From: Rhizobiales bacterium 65-79 | Lineage (GTDB): Bacteria > Pseudomonadota > Alphaproteobacteria > Rhizobiales > Rhizobiaceae | Length of the DNA stretch: 64,000 nt | Assembly (NCBI GenBank): GCA_001896885.1 | Contig: MKRJ01000030.1 | Coordinates: 1-64,000 of the forward strand | Reading direction: 5' to 3' | The notes under the pieces: generated by a model | The model's database searches: none | Told to the model about the DNA's origin: nothing | What the model saw: only the letters and a program-made list of their open reading frames with translations | Program-made: the position numbers and the translations under genes | Part shown: positions 55,974-63,367 of the stretch, piece by piece | How the letters are laid out: the number at the start of each line of letters is the position of its first letter | How positions within the stretch are numbered: position 1 is the stretch's first letter

Positions 55974-56258
55974 TTACCCGACGACCACCAGGATGCGCTC
56001 TTCCACAAGTTCGGCGGCGACGCCGAGCGTGTCGCCTATAGCGTCGTCAAGCTCCACCTCGAATTCGTCGCACAGGCCCGCGCCGATATCGGCAACGCGG
56101 CGGCGGCCGTCGACGAGGCGAAGCACGGCCTCGGCCGTGGCGTTGCCGGTGAAGAGCTGGCCGCTGTCGGTCAGGAGAACGACGACGCCGTCGCCGACGG
56201 GCTGCACGGTCGCCGCCGGTCCGAAGGCGAGCACCGTATCCTTCGTTATCGAACCCAT
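55974..56258 (-). CDS. PqqD-like RiPP recognition element (B1)
   Basis: A 94-residue winged-helix protein of the PqqD/RRE family. Features: strand segment 'GVVVLLTDSGQLFTGNATAEAVLRLVDG' (in parts) and 'VADIGAGLCDEFEVELDDA', typical of stand-alone RREs that bind the YxxP motif of leader peptides. It is first in the seven-gene operon. The promoter would lie in 56259-56376, where I see no distinct motif. Confidence 0.87.
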   Translation of the reverse strand: MGSITKDTVLAFGPAATVQPVGDGVVVLLTDSGQLFTGNATAEAVLRLVDGRRRVADIGAGLCDEFEVELDDAIGDTLGVAAELVEERILVVVG

Positions 56259-56376
56259 CCTGTCCCTTCCTCGTCTTCACCCCCAGCGCGGAAGCAGTTG
56301 CAGAGTACGGAACCGCGCGCAAGGGGAATGGCGCCGGGCGTCGCGTCAACCTCGGCTTGTCATGCCGCGTCGCCCC

Positions 56377-56994
56377 TCATGAATGGGCAAAGATGTCCTC
56401 TTCCGCCCAGCCCATCAGGTCGAGCCTCGCCCGCGTCGGCAGGAAACGGAAGCAGGCTTCCGCCTCCTTCATCCTGTTTTCCCGGGCGAGGCGCAGCACG
56501 AGCTTGTCGCGGAGCTGGTGCAGGTAGAGCACGTCGGAGGCGGCGTATTCGAGCTGCTCGGGCGACAGCGTGTCGGCCGCCCAATCGGAGGATTGCTGCA
56601 CCTTCGACAAATTGACGCCGATCAGCTCGGCGCAGAGGTCCTTCAGTCCGTGCCGGTCCGTGTAGGTGCGCGTCAGCCGGGAGGCGATCTTGGTGCAGAA
56701 GACCGGCTCGGCCATGACGCCGAAGGCCCGGTAGAGCATCGCGATGTCGAAGCGACCATAGTGGAAGAGCTTGGTGATCCGGCGGTTGCGCAGGATGCTG
56801 ACGAGGTTGGGCGCCTTCTTCTGGCCAGCCGCGATCTGGATCACGTCGGCCGAACCGTCGCCCGGCGAGATCTGGACGACGCAGAGCCGGTCGCGGTGCG
56901 GGTTCAGCCCGAGCGTCTCGGTATCGATCGCCACCGCGTCGACATCATAGTGCGAAAGGTCCGGCAGATCGTTCTTGTGGAAGCGGATCGTCAT
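56377..56994 (-). CDS. rnd: Ribonuclease D, short form
   Basis: A 205-residue DEDD 3'-5' exonuclease. Exo I 'VAIDTETLGLNPHRD' (Asp and Glu), Exo II 'LFHYGRFDIAMLY' and Exo III 'YAASDVLYLHQL' are all intact. It lacks the HRDC domains of E. coli RNase D, as usual for the short alphaproteobacterial type. It would trim tRNA and other RNA 3' ends. It lies next to the M20 dipeptidase gene on the same strand. Confidence 0.9.
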   Translation of the reverse strand: MTIRFHKNDLPDLSHYDVDAVAIDTETLGLNPHRDRLCVVQISPGDGSADVIQIAAGQKKAPNLVSILRNRRITKLFHYGRFDIAMLYRAFGVMAEPVFCTKIASRLTRTYTDRHGLKDLCAELIGVNLSKVQQSSDWAADTLSPEQLEYAASDVLYLHQLRDKLVLRLARENRMKEAEACFRFLPTRARLDLMGWAEEDIFAHS

Positions 56995-57025
56995 CGAAAC
57001 TCCAGTCTTGAACGGGTCGGCGGCT

Positions 57026-58441
57026 TCAGCCCGGCAGCCTGCCCGCGGCGCGCGCCTCGGCGAGGGCCGCGAGGATACGCGCCCAGGAGCGCTGGCCTTT
57101 ATGGAAGGAGGAGAGCTCGTATTTCTCGTTCGGCGAATGGACGCGGTCGTCCGGCAGGCCGAAGCCGACGAGAAGCGATTCCATGCCGAGGAAACTCTGG
57201 AAATCGCCGACGATCGGGATCGAGCCGCCCATGGCGATCATCACGGCCTTCTTCGGCCATTCCTCGTCGAGCGCCGCCTTCGCGGTGTTGAGCAGCGGCG
57301 AATCGTAGGAAAGCTGGATCGCCGGCGACGAACCGTGCTCGTGGAACTCGACCGTGCAATCGGCCGGGATGCGTTCCCTGACGAAGGCACGGAAGGCTTC
57401 GCGGATCTTCTTCGGGTCCTGCCGATGGACGAGGCGGAACGAAACCTTGGCCGAGGCTTCGGCCGCGATCACCGTCTTGAAGCCCTTGCCGGCATAGCCG
57501 CCGGAAATGCCGTTCACCTCCGCCGTCGGCCGCGCCCAGGTGAGTTCGAGCACGGAACGGCCCTTCTCGCCCGCCGGGATCGACAGCCCGATATCCTTCA
57601 GGAAGCTTTCCGGCCGCCCCGAGAGGCCCTGCCACATCTTCAGGATGTCCGGCGGCGTCTCGTCGACGCCGTCATAGAAGCCGGGGATCGTGACCCGGCC
57701 CGTCTCGTCATGCATGTCGGCGAGCACCTTCGCCAGGATGTGGATCGGGTTGGCCGCGGCGCCGCCGTAGAGTCCCGAATGCAGGTCGCGGCTGGCGGCC
57801 TTGACCGTGATCTCCTCGCCGACGAGGCCGCGCAGGCCGGTGCATATCGCCGGCGTCTCGACGTCCCACATGCCGGTGTCGCATACCAGCGCGAAATCGG
57901 CCTTCAGTTCCCCGGCGTTGGCCTCGAGGAAAGGCTTCAGCGAGGGCGAGCCGGACTCCTCCTCGCCCTCGAAGAGGATGGTGATCTCGCAGGGCAGGCT
58001 GCCGTTCACCTCCTTGTAGGCGCGGCAGGCCTCGACGAAGGTCATCAACTGCCCCTTGTCGTCGGCCGAGCCGCGGCCGGTGATGATCCTGCGGCCATCG
58101 GCTTCGCGCACGGCGGGCTTGAAAGGATCGTTCTCCCACAGATCGAGCGGGTCGACCGGCTGCACGTCGTAGTGGCCGTAGAAGAGCACATGCGGCGCCC
58201 GCTCGTCCGGACCGGGATGGTGCGCCACCACCATGGGATGGCCCTTGGTCTCGCGCACGCTCGCCGTGAAGCCGATCGATTCGAGGTCCTTCACCAGCCA
58301 TTCGGCGGCGCGGCGGCAATCCTTCGCATAGGCCGGATCGGTCGAGATGGAGGAGATGGAGACGAGTTCGAACAGCCGCTTCAGGCTGGCGTCGAGGTTC
58401 TTGTCGAGGGCGGATAGAGCGCGGTCGGTGGTGGCGGACAT
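57026..58441 (-). CDS. M20-family dipeptidase
   Basis: A 471-residue zinc metallopeptidase of the M20 (PepV/CNDP-like) group. Metal and catalytic residues lie in 'VLFYGHYDVQPVDP', 'GRGSADDKGQLMTF', 'FEGEEESGSPSLKPF' and 'LVCDTGMWD'; the dimerisation domain follows with 'SRDLHSGLYGGAAANP'. C-terminal 'GFGLPDDRVHSPNEKYEL' holds the last His. The start at 58441 begins 'MSATTDRAL'; the frame stays open through an upstream palindromic repeat that is not part of the protein. Confidence 0.92.
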   Translation of the reverse strand: MSATTDRALSALDKNLDASLKRLFELVSISSISTDPAYAKDCRRAAEWLVKDLESIGFTASVRETKGHPMVVAHHPGPDERAPHVLFYGHYDVQPVDPLDLWENDPFKPAVREADGRRIITGRGSADDKGQLMTFVEACRAYKEVNGSLPCEITILFEGEEESGSPSLKPFLEANAGELKADFALVCDTGMWDVETPAICTGLRGLVGEEITVKAASRDLHSGLYGGAAANPIHILAKVLADMHDETGRVTIPGFYDGVDETPPDILKMWQGLSGRPESFLKDIGLSIPAGEKGRSVLELTWARPTAEVNGISGGYAGKGFKTVIAAEASAKVSFRLVHRQDPKKIREAFRAFVRERIPADCTVEFHEHGSSPAIQLSYDSPLLNTAKAALDEEWPKKAVMIAMGGSIPIVGDFQSFLGMESLLVGFGLPDDRVHSPNEKYELSSFHKGQRSWARILAALAEARAAGRLPG

Positions 58442-58543
58442 GGTTACCCTTTCACAATGCGAGGGCAAACTATGCCGGAGCGCGCGAAACGGGAAGCCCC
58501 TTGGCCGTGCTAACAGTAGGAGGAAGACATTCACACACAGACC

Positions 58544-58663
58544 GTCATTCCAGGGCCGCGTAGCGGAACCCGGAATCCAGAGTGGTAACGTTGCTAGTTC
58601 AAGTCTGAATGAGCAAGGCCGGCGTTCTGGATTCCGGGTTCCGCTGTGCGGCCCCGGAATGAC
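58544..58663. repeat. 38-bp imperfect inverted repeat (interspersed element)
   Basis: Arms 58544-58581 and 58626-58663 are reverse complements with three mismatches in 38 bp. The outer ends read GTCATTCC and GGAATGAC, and the inner arms end in GGAATCCAGA/TCTGGATTCC. The 44-bp centre is AT-richer. This is the classic layout of a palindromic intergenic repeat or small MITE in rhizobial genomes. It sits about 100 bp upstream of the dipeptidase gene. Confidence 0.8.
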
Positions 58664-58761
58664 GCAAATGAAGGTGGCCGACCGGCGCCCCACATAGCCG
58701 GGGAACTTAACTTTCCAAAGAAACTAGCGACGCCGCGCATGACCGGTTCGGACGGGAAGGA

Positions 58762-58937
58762 AAGACAAGCTGGGCGACATGCCCGTTGACGGAAAACGGC
58801 GTCATTCGCATCGTCGACAGTCCGCACTATCCCAACTCGCCGAATCGAAAGGCGGGTTGCTGGCCACCTTCGATCGCAAACTGTATCCCGCCGCCGTCAA
58901 AAACGGGCGTTCGGCGCTTCACATCATCGAGGGTTGA
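58762..58937 (+). pseudogene. Remnant of a VapC-like PIN-domain toxin gene
   Basis: Two fragments of a PIN domain lie in different frames. 'WATCPLTENGVIRIV' followed by 'PHYPNSP' (58771-58836) matches the middle of VapC-type toxins. 'GGLLATFDRKLYPAAV' to the stop at 58937 ('HIIEG') matches their C-terminus with the last conserved Asp. The start of the gene and about 50-70 residues between the two parts are missing, so it cannot encode a toxin. No antitoxin gene is seen. Confidence 0.65.
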
Positions 58938-58939
58938 AC

Positions 58940-59105
58940 AAAAAAAGTGCCGCCGTGGTGGAGGGGAAACCACGGCGGCCTTACTCGAAACGATGCGGCA
59001 GCCCGGAGAGGGGGATGAGGCTGCCGCAGTGTCCGGTTAGGCGGGGGACGAGCCTTGACCGAACTCGGCGTTAATTGCCGATGACCCGTATCTGGTCCCC
59101 GGATG
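58940..59105 (-). ncRNA. Probable small RNA between the VapC remnant and polA
   Basis: Read on the minus strand there are three hairpins in a row: GGGGAC/GTCCCC arms at 59095-59100 and 59044-59049; a 10-bp stem TGCGGCAGCC/GGCTGCCGCA (59028-59019 with 59003-58994); and an 11-bp stem GCCGCCGTGGT/ACCACGGCGGC (58979-58969 with 58959-58949) followed by seven U. The last is a textbook terminator with no minus-strand protein gene in front of it. The loops are C/U-rich (CCCCUCC, CAUCCCCCUCUCC), able to pair with ribosome binding sites. From memory, an alpha-proteobacterial sRNA (Smr7C/alpha-r7 type) is encoded next to polA; identity is not proven here. Confidence 0.55.
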
Positions 59106-59239
59106 ATGGCGATTCAAGGGCACGAAAATTACAAGTTCGTAACATGACCGTGATCGCTGTCTGTCAGGAGAAAAACGCCCTCGCCCGGCATAGCGTCTTT
59201 GGCATGGACAGCCCCAATGGCACGGGTTACCGGTAGCCC

Positions 59240-62218
59240 ATGAAGAAAGGCGATCACCTCTTCCTGGTCGACGGATCGGGCTACATTTTCCGCGCCTACC
59301 ATGCGCTGCCGCCGCTCACGCGCAAGTCGGACGGCTTGCCGATCGGCGCCGTGGCAGGCTTCTGCAACATGCTGTGGAAGCTCTTGCGCGACGCGCGCGA
59401 CACCTCCGTCGGAATAGCGCCGACCCATTTCGCGGTGATCTTCGACTACTCGTCGAAGACCTTCCGCAACGAGCTCTACGCCGAATACAAGGCGAACCGT
59501 TCCGCGCCGCCGGAGGATCTTATCCCGCAATTCGGGCTGATCCGCGAGGCGACGCGGGCCTTCGACCTGCCCTGTCTCGAAATGGAAGGATTCGAGGCCG
59601 ACGACCTCATCGCCACCTATTGCCGGCTTGCCTGCGAGGCGGAAGGCGACACCACCATCGTCTCCTCCGACAAGGATCTGATGCAGCTCGTCGGACCGAC
59701 GGTCGCCATGTACGACCCGATGAAGGACCGCCGCATCGGCATTCCCGAAGTGATCGAGAAATGGGGCGTGCCGCCGGAAAAGATGGTCGACCTGCAGGCG
59801 CTGACCGGCGATTCGGTGGACAATGTTCCGGGCGTTCCCGGCATCGGGCCGAAGACGGCGGCGCAGCTTCTCGAACAGTTCGGCACGCTCGACGCCCTCC
59901 TGGAGCACGCCGGCGAGATCAAGCAGGAGAAGCGGCGGCAGTCGCTCATCGACAATGCCGACAAGGCGCGCATCTCGCGCGACCTCGTGACGCTGAGGAA
60001 CGACGTGGCGGTGACCGAAGGGCTGGACGATTTGCTGCTGCGGCCGCCGAACGGACCGAAGCTGATCGGCTTCCTGAAGACGATGGAGTTCAACTCGCTC
60101 ACCCGCCGCGTCGCCGAGGCGACCGCGACCGAAGCGGCGGAGGTGGACGCCGTATCGATCGCCGTCGAATGGGGCGCGGAGGCGCATGGGCCCGATATCG
60201 GAGCCGGCGCCCCGGCCGCAGGGCTGGCGGCCGAAAGGCCGCCGCGTGATACGGCGGAAAGGCCGCCGCGCGATACGGCGGAAAGGCCGGACAAGACCGG
60301 GAATTTCGAGGCGGGCGCCGCCACGCTGGTCGCGGCTCGCACCCAGGAAGGGGCCGCCGCCAGGATCGACCACGATGCCTATGGCTGCATCCGCGACCTC
60401 GCGACGCTCCAGGCCTGGATCGCGGAAGCGCGCGAGGCCGGCCAGGTCGCCTTCCGCACCGAGACGACCTCGCTCGACCCGATGCGCGCCGAACTGGTCG
60501 GCTTCTCGCTCGCCACCGGCGTCGGCCGCGCCGCCTATGTGCCGCTTGCCCATCGCGCCGGCGGCGGCGACCTGCTCGGCGGCGGCTTCGTCGAAGGCCA
60601 GATCCCGCTCGACGCGGCGCTTGCCGCCATCGCCCCGCTGCTCGCCGATCCGTCGGTGCTGAAGATCGGCCACAACGTCAAATATGACTGGCTCGTCATG
60701 CGCCGGCTCGGCGTCGAGCTGGCGCCCTTCGACGACACGCTCCTGCTGTCCTACGTGCTCGACGGCGGCACGGCGGGCGGGCACGATTTCGATTCTCTGG
60801 CGGAGAAATGGCTGGGACACCGGATCATCTCGCTGAAGGACCTGGTCGGGACGGGCAAGAAGTCGGTCGGCTTCGACCTGGTCGAGATCGAGCGCGCCAC
60901 CACCTATTCCACCGAGGGCGCCGATCTGGCGCTCAGGCTCTGGCGCATCCTCAAGCCGCAGCTTCCGGTGAAGGGCGTCGTCTCCGTCTATGAGCGGCTG
61001 GAGCGGCCGCTGGTGCCCACCCTGGCGCGCATGGAGGAACGCGGCATCACGGTCGACCGGCAGATGCTGTCGCGCCTCTCCGGCGAGTTCGCGCAGCGCG
61101 CCGCCGCGCTGGAGGAGGATATCTACCAGATCGCCGGCGAGCGTTTCACCATCGGCTCGCCGAAGCAGCTCGGCGACATCCTGTTCGGGCGGATGGGCCT
61201 GCCCGGCGGCAGCAAGACCAAGTCGGGCCAATGGTCGACCACCGCCCAGATCCTTGAGGAGCTCGCCGCCGAAGGCCACGAACTGCCGCGCAAGATCGTC
61301 GACTGGCGCCAGCTCACCAAGCTGAAATCGACCTATACGGACGCGCTGCCGGGCTACATCGATCCCGACAGCAAGCGCGTGCACACCTCCTACGCGCTCG
61401 CCTCCACCACGACCGGGCGGCTCTCCTCCTCGGAGCCGAACCTGCAGAACATCCCGATCCGCACGGTGGAGGGGCGCAAGATCCGCACCGCCTTCATCGC
61501 CGCACCCGGCCGCAAGCTGATCTCCGCCGACTACAGCCAGATCGAGCTGCGCGTGCTGGCGCACGTCGCCGATATCCCGCAGCTCCGCCAGGCCTTCGCC
61601 GACGGCGTCGACATCCATGCCATGACGGCGTCGGAGATGTTCTCGGTGCCGGTCGAGGGCATGCCGCCGGAAGTGCGGCGGCGCGCCAAGGCGATCAATT
61701 TCGGCATCATCTACGGCATCTCGGCCTTCGGGCTCGCCAACCAGCTCTCCATCCCGCGCGAGGAGGCCAGCGACTATATCAAGCGCTATTTCGAGCGCTT
61801 TCCCGGCATCCGCGACTATATGGAGCAGACCAAGGCCTTCGCCCGCGCCAACGGCTATGTCGAGACCATCTTCGGCCGGCGCGCGCACTATCCGGAAATC
61901 CGTTCATCCAATCCCTCTATCCGGGCGTTCAACGAGCGCGCGGCGATCAACGCCCCGATCCAGGGCTCGGCGGCCGACATCATCCGCCGCGCCATGGTCC
62001 ACATGGAGGATGCGCTCGCGAAGGCCGGCCTGAGGGAGACCGACATGCTGCTGCAGGTGCATGACGAGCTGATCTTCGAGGCGCCGGAGGCGGAGGTCGA
62101 GAAGGCCATTCCCGTTATCCGCCGGGTGATGGAGGACGCCGCCATGCCCGCCGTGCACATGGCCGTGCCGCTGCATGTCGACGCCCGCGCCGCGCATAAT
62201 TGGGACGAGGCGCACTGA
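59240..62218 (+). CDS. polA: DNA polymerase I
   Basis: A 992-residue polymerase for Okazaki-fragment processing and repair. The 5' nuclease domain (about 1-290) is intact ('FLVDGSGYIFRAYHAL', 'EADDLIATYCRLA', 'GVPGIGPKTAAQLLEQFG'). The polymerase domain (about 590-992) has motif A 'SADYSQIELRVLAHV', motif B 'RRRAKAINFGIIYG' and motif C 'LLQVHDELIFE'. The 3'-5' exonuclease domain (about 385-580) looks damaged. Exo I reads 'AFRTETTS', with Arg406 where E. coli Asp355 stands (Glu408 kept). Exo II 'HNVKYDWLV' is normal. Exo III reads 'YSTEGADLAL', with Gly560 in place of Asp501. A linker near 332-350 contains the repeated octapeptide ERPPRDTA. Confidence 0.96.
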   Translation: MKKGDHLFLVDGSGYIFRAYHALPPLTRKSDGLPIGAVAGFCNMLWKLLRDARDTSVGIAPTHFAVIFDYSSKTFRNELYAEYKANRSAPPEDLIPQFGLIREATRAFDLPCLEMEGFEADDLIATYCRLACEAEGDTTIVSSDKDLMQLVGPTVAMYDPMKDRRIGIPEVIEKWGVPPEKMVDLQALTGDSVDNVPGVPGIGPKTAAQLLEQFGTLDALLEHAGEIKQEKRRQSLIDNADKARISRDLVTLRNDVAVTEGLDDLLLRPPNGPKLIGFLKTMEFNSLTRRVAEATATEAAEVDAVSIAVEWGAEAHGPDIGAGAPAAGLAAERPPRDTAERPPRDTAERPDKTGNFEAGAATLVAARTQEGAAARIDHDAYGCIRDLATLQAWIAEAREAGQVAFRTETTSLDPMRAELVGFSLATGVGRAAYVPLAHRAGGGDLLGGGFVEGQIPLDAALAAIAPLLADPSVLKIGHNVKYDWLVMRRLGVELAPFDDTLLLSYVLDGGTAGGHDFDSLAEKWLGHRIISLKDLVGTGKKSVGFDLVEIERATTYSTEGADLALRLWRILKPQLPVKGVVSVYERLERPLVPTLARMEERGITVDRQMLSRLSGEFAQRAAALEEDIYQIAGERFTIGSPKQLGDILFGRMGLPGGSKTKSGQWSTTAQILEELAAEGHELPRKIVDWRQLTKLKSTYTDALPGYIDPDSKRVHTSYALASTTTGRLSSSEPNLQNIPIRTVEGRKIRTAFIAAPGRKLISADYSQIELRVLAHVADIPQLRQAFADGVDIHAMTASEMFSVPVEGMPPEVRRRAKAINFGIIYGISAFGLANQLSIPREEASDYIKRYFERFPGIRDYMEQTKAFARANGYVETIFGRRAHYPEIRSSNPSIRAFNERAAINAPIQGSAADIIRRAMVHMEDALAKAGLRETDMLLQVHDELIFEAPEAEVEKAIPVIRRVMEDAAMPAVHMAVPLHVDARAAHNWDEAH
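60233..60288 (+). repeat. 24-bp tandem repeat in the polA linker
   Basis: The 24-bp unit beginning GAAAGGCCGCCGCG occurs twice in full (60233, 60257) and a third time in part (60281), encoding ERPPRDTA twice. It lies between the 5' nuclease and 3'-5' exonuclease domains and keeps the frame, so its copy number can vary without harm. Confidence 0.85.
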
Positions 62219-62267
62219 GCAGGGCGCCTACCTTCCCTTTGCGGGGTGGGCAATCGCATATGCTATT

Positions 62268-62392
62268 TTCACCCCCTCCGGCCCTTCGGGCCACCTCCCC
62301 CTCGATGGGGGAGGAAAACGGCGCGGCCGGCGCTTTCCCTCCCCTTCGAGGGGAGGGTGCCGGGCGAAGCGAGGCGGGTGGGGTGTGCAGGC
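62268..62392. repeat. Interspersed GC-rich intergenic repeat after polA
   Basis: A non-coding stretch with nested inverted repeats CTCCCCCTCGATGGGGGAG (62297-62315) and CTCCCCTTCGAGGGGAG (62340-62356), flanked by 'CACCCCCTCCGGCC' and 'GGCGGGTGGGGTGTG'. Such elements are common between rhizobial genes. It separates the convergent ends of polA and the L,D-transpeptidase gene and may act as a bidirectional terminator. Confidence 0.6.
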
Positions 62393-62435
62393 CGGCCCTT
62401 TACGACAGCCCTGCCGCAACACGTGCGAAAAGGTG

Positions 62436-63158
62436 CTACGCCACGATCACGGTGGTCTTGGCGTCGACGCGGTTGTAGAGGTCGATGATGTCCTGGTTGA
62501 TGAGCCGGACGCAGCCCGACGACATCGCCGAGCCGATCGACCACCATTCCGGCGAGCCGTGGATGCGGTAGCCGGTGTCGCGGCCGTCGGCGAAGAGATA
62601 AAGCGCGCGGGCCCCGAGCGGGTTCATCGGTCCGGGCTCCATGCCCTGCCGGTATTTGGCGAGCTCCGGCTTGCGCTCGATCATCTCGGGCGGCGGCGTC
62701 CAGACCGGCCATTCCTTCTTGTACTGAACCTTGGCGCGGCCGCTCCAGCGGAAGCCGTCCTTGCCGATGCCGACGCCGTAGCGGATCGCCTCGTTGCCCG
62801 CCATGACGTAATAGAGATGCCGCTCGGCGAGGTTCACGCGGATCGTGCCCGGCACCTCGCTCGTCTGGTAGGGCACGATGGTGCGGCGGAACTCGCGCGG
62901 CACCTTGGCGTAGGGGATCGCCTTCAGATGATAGGGGCCCTCGTCCACCGCCGCATACATCAGGTCGGGGCTGGTGATGTTCTTGTCGATGCCGATCTGC
63001 GGCCGGATCATCCCCGGCGCCTCCGGCCGGATCGTCCCGGTCGGGGTCATGTCGAGATCGAGCCCGGAGAGGTCCCGCGAGCCCATGCAGCCGGCAAGCG
63101 TCGCGCCCAGCCCGGCAAGCACCGTTCGGCGCGCAATCCGGTGTGTGAATTCAGCCAT
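62436..63158 (-). CDS. L,D-transpeptidase (YkuD family)
   Basis: A 240-residue exported enzyme that makes 3-3 peptidoglycan cross-links or anchors proteins to the wall. The N-terminus has twin Arg ('RIARRTVLAGLGATLAGC') and a lipobox-like LAGC, so it is Tat-exported and possibly a lipoprotein. The YkuD active site is 'YRIHGSPEWWSIG' (His200) and 'SSGCVRL' (Cys216), both intact. 'LAERHLYYVMAGNEAIRYGVGIGKDGFRW' (in parts) is the domain start. Full length for the family. Confidence 0.93.
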   Translation of the reverse strand: MAEFTHRIARRTVLAGLGATLAGCMGSRDLSGLDLDMTPTGTIRPEAPGMIRPQIGIDKNITSPDLMYAAVDEGPYHLKAIPYAKVPREFRRTIVPYQTSEVPGTIRVNLAERHLYYVMAGNEAIRYGVGIGKDGFRWSGRAKVQYKKEWPVWTPPPEMIERKPELAKYRQGMEPGPMNPLGARALYLFADGRDTGYRIHGSPEWWSIGSAMSSGCVRLINQDIIDLYNRVDAKTTVIVA

Positions 63159-63367
63159 TTCGTGCCCTGGCGTCTGGTCAAGAGAAGCGTCGGACTATGG
63201 GCGGCGTATGGTTGATGAAAGCTTAAGGCGCGCCTGACCTGGAGGGATATCGCGCCGGATTCATCTGCCGCCGAATAATCGGACATTCTGATCGAAATTA
63301 CATATTCAATCTGTTGGATCGATGGGCGGCGGCAGGCCATTGGTGGCTCCGAATTGAGGAGCCTCCC

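Noticed and set aside
58442-58693. Longer start for the M20 dipeptidase
   Set aside because: The added residues translate the palindromic intergenic repeat, not protein sequence of the family.
59129-61888. A 919-codon frame opposite polA
   Set aside because: Composition typical of antisense shadow frames; polA motifs account for the DNA.
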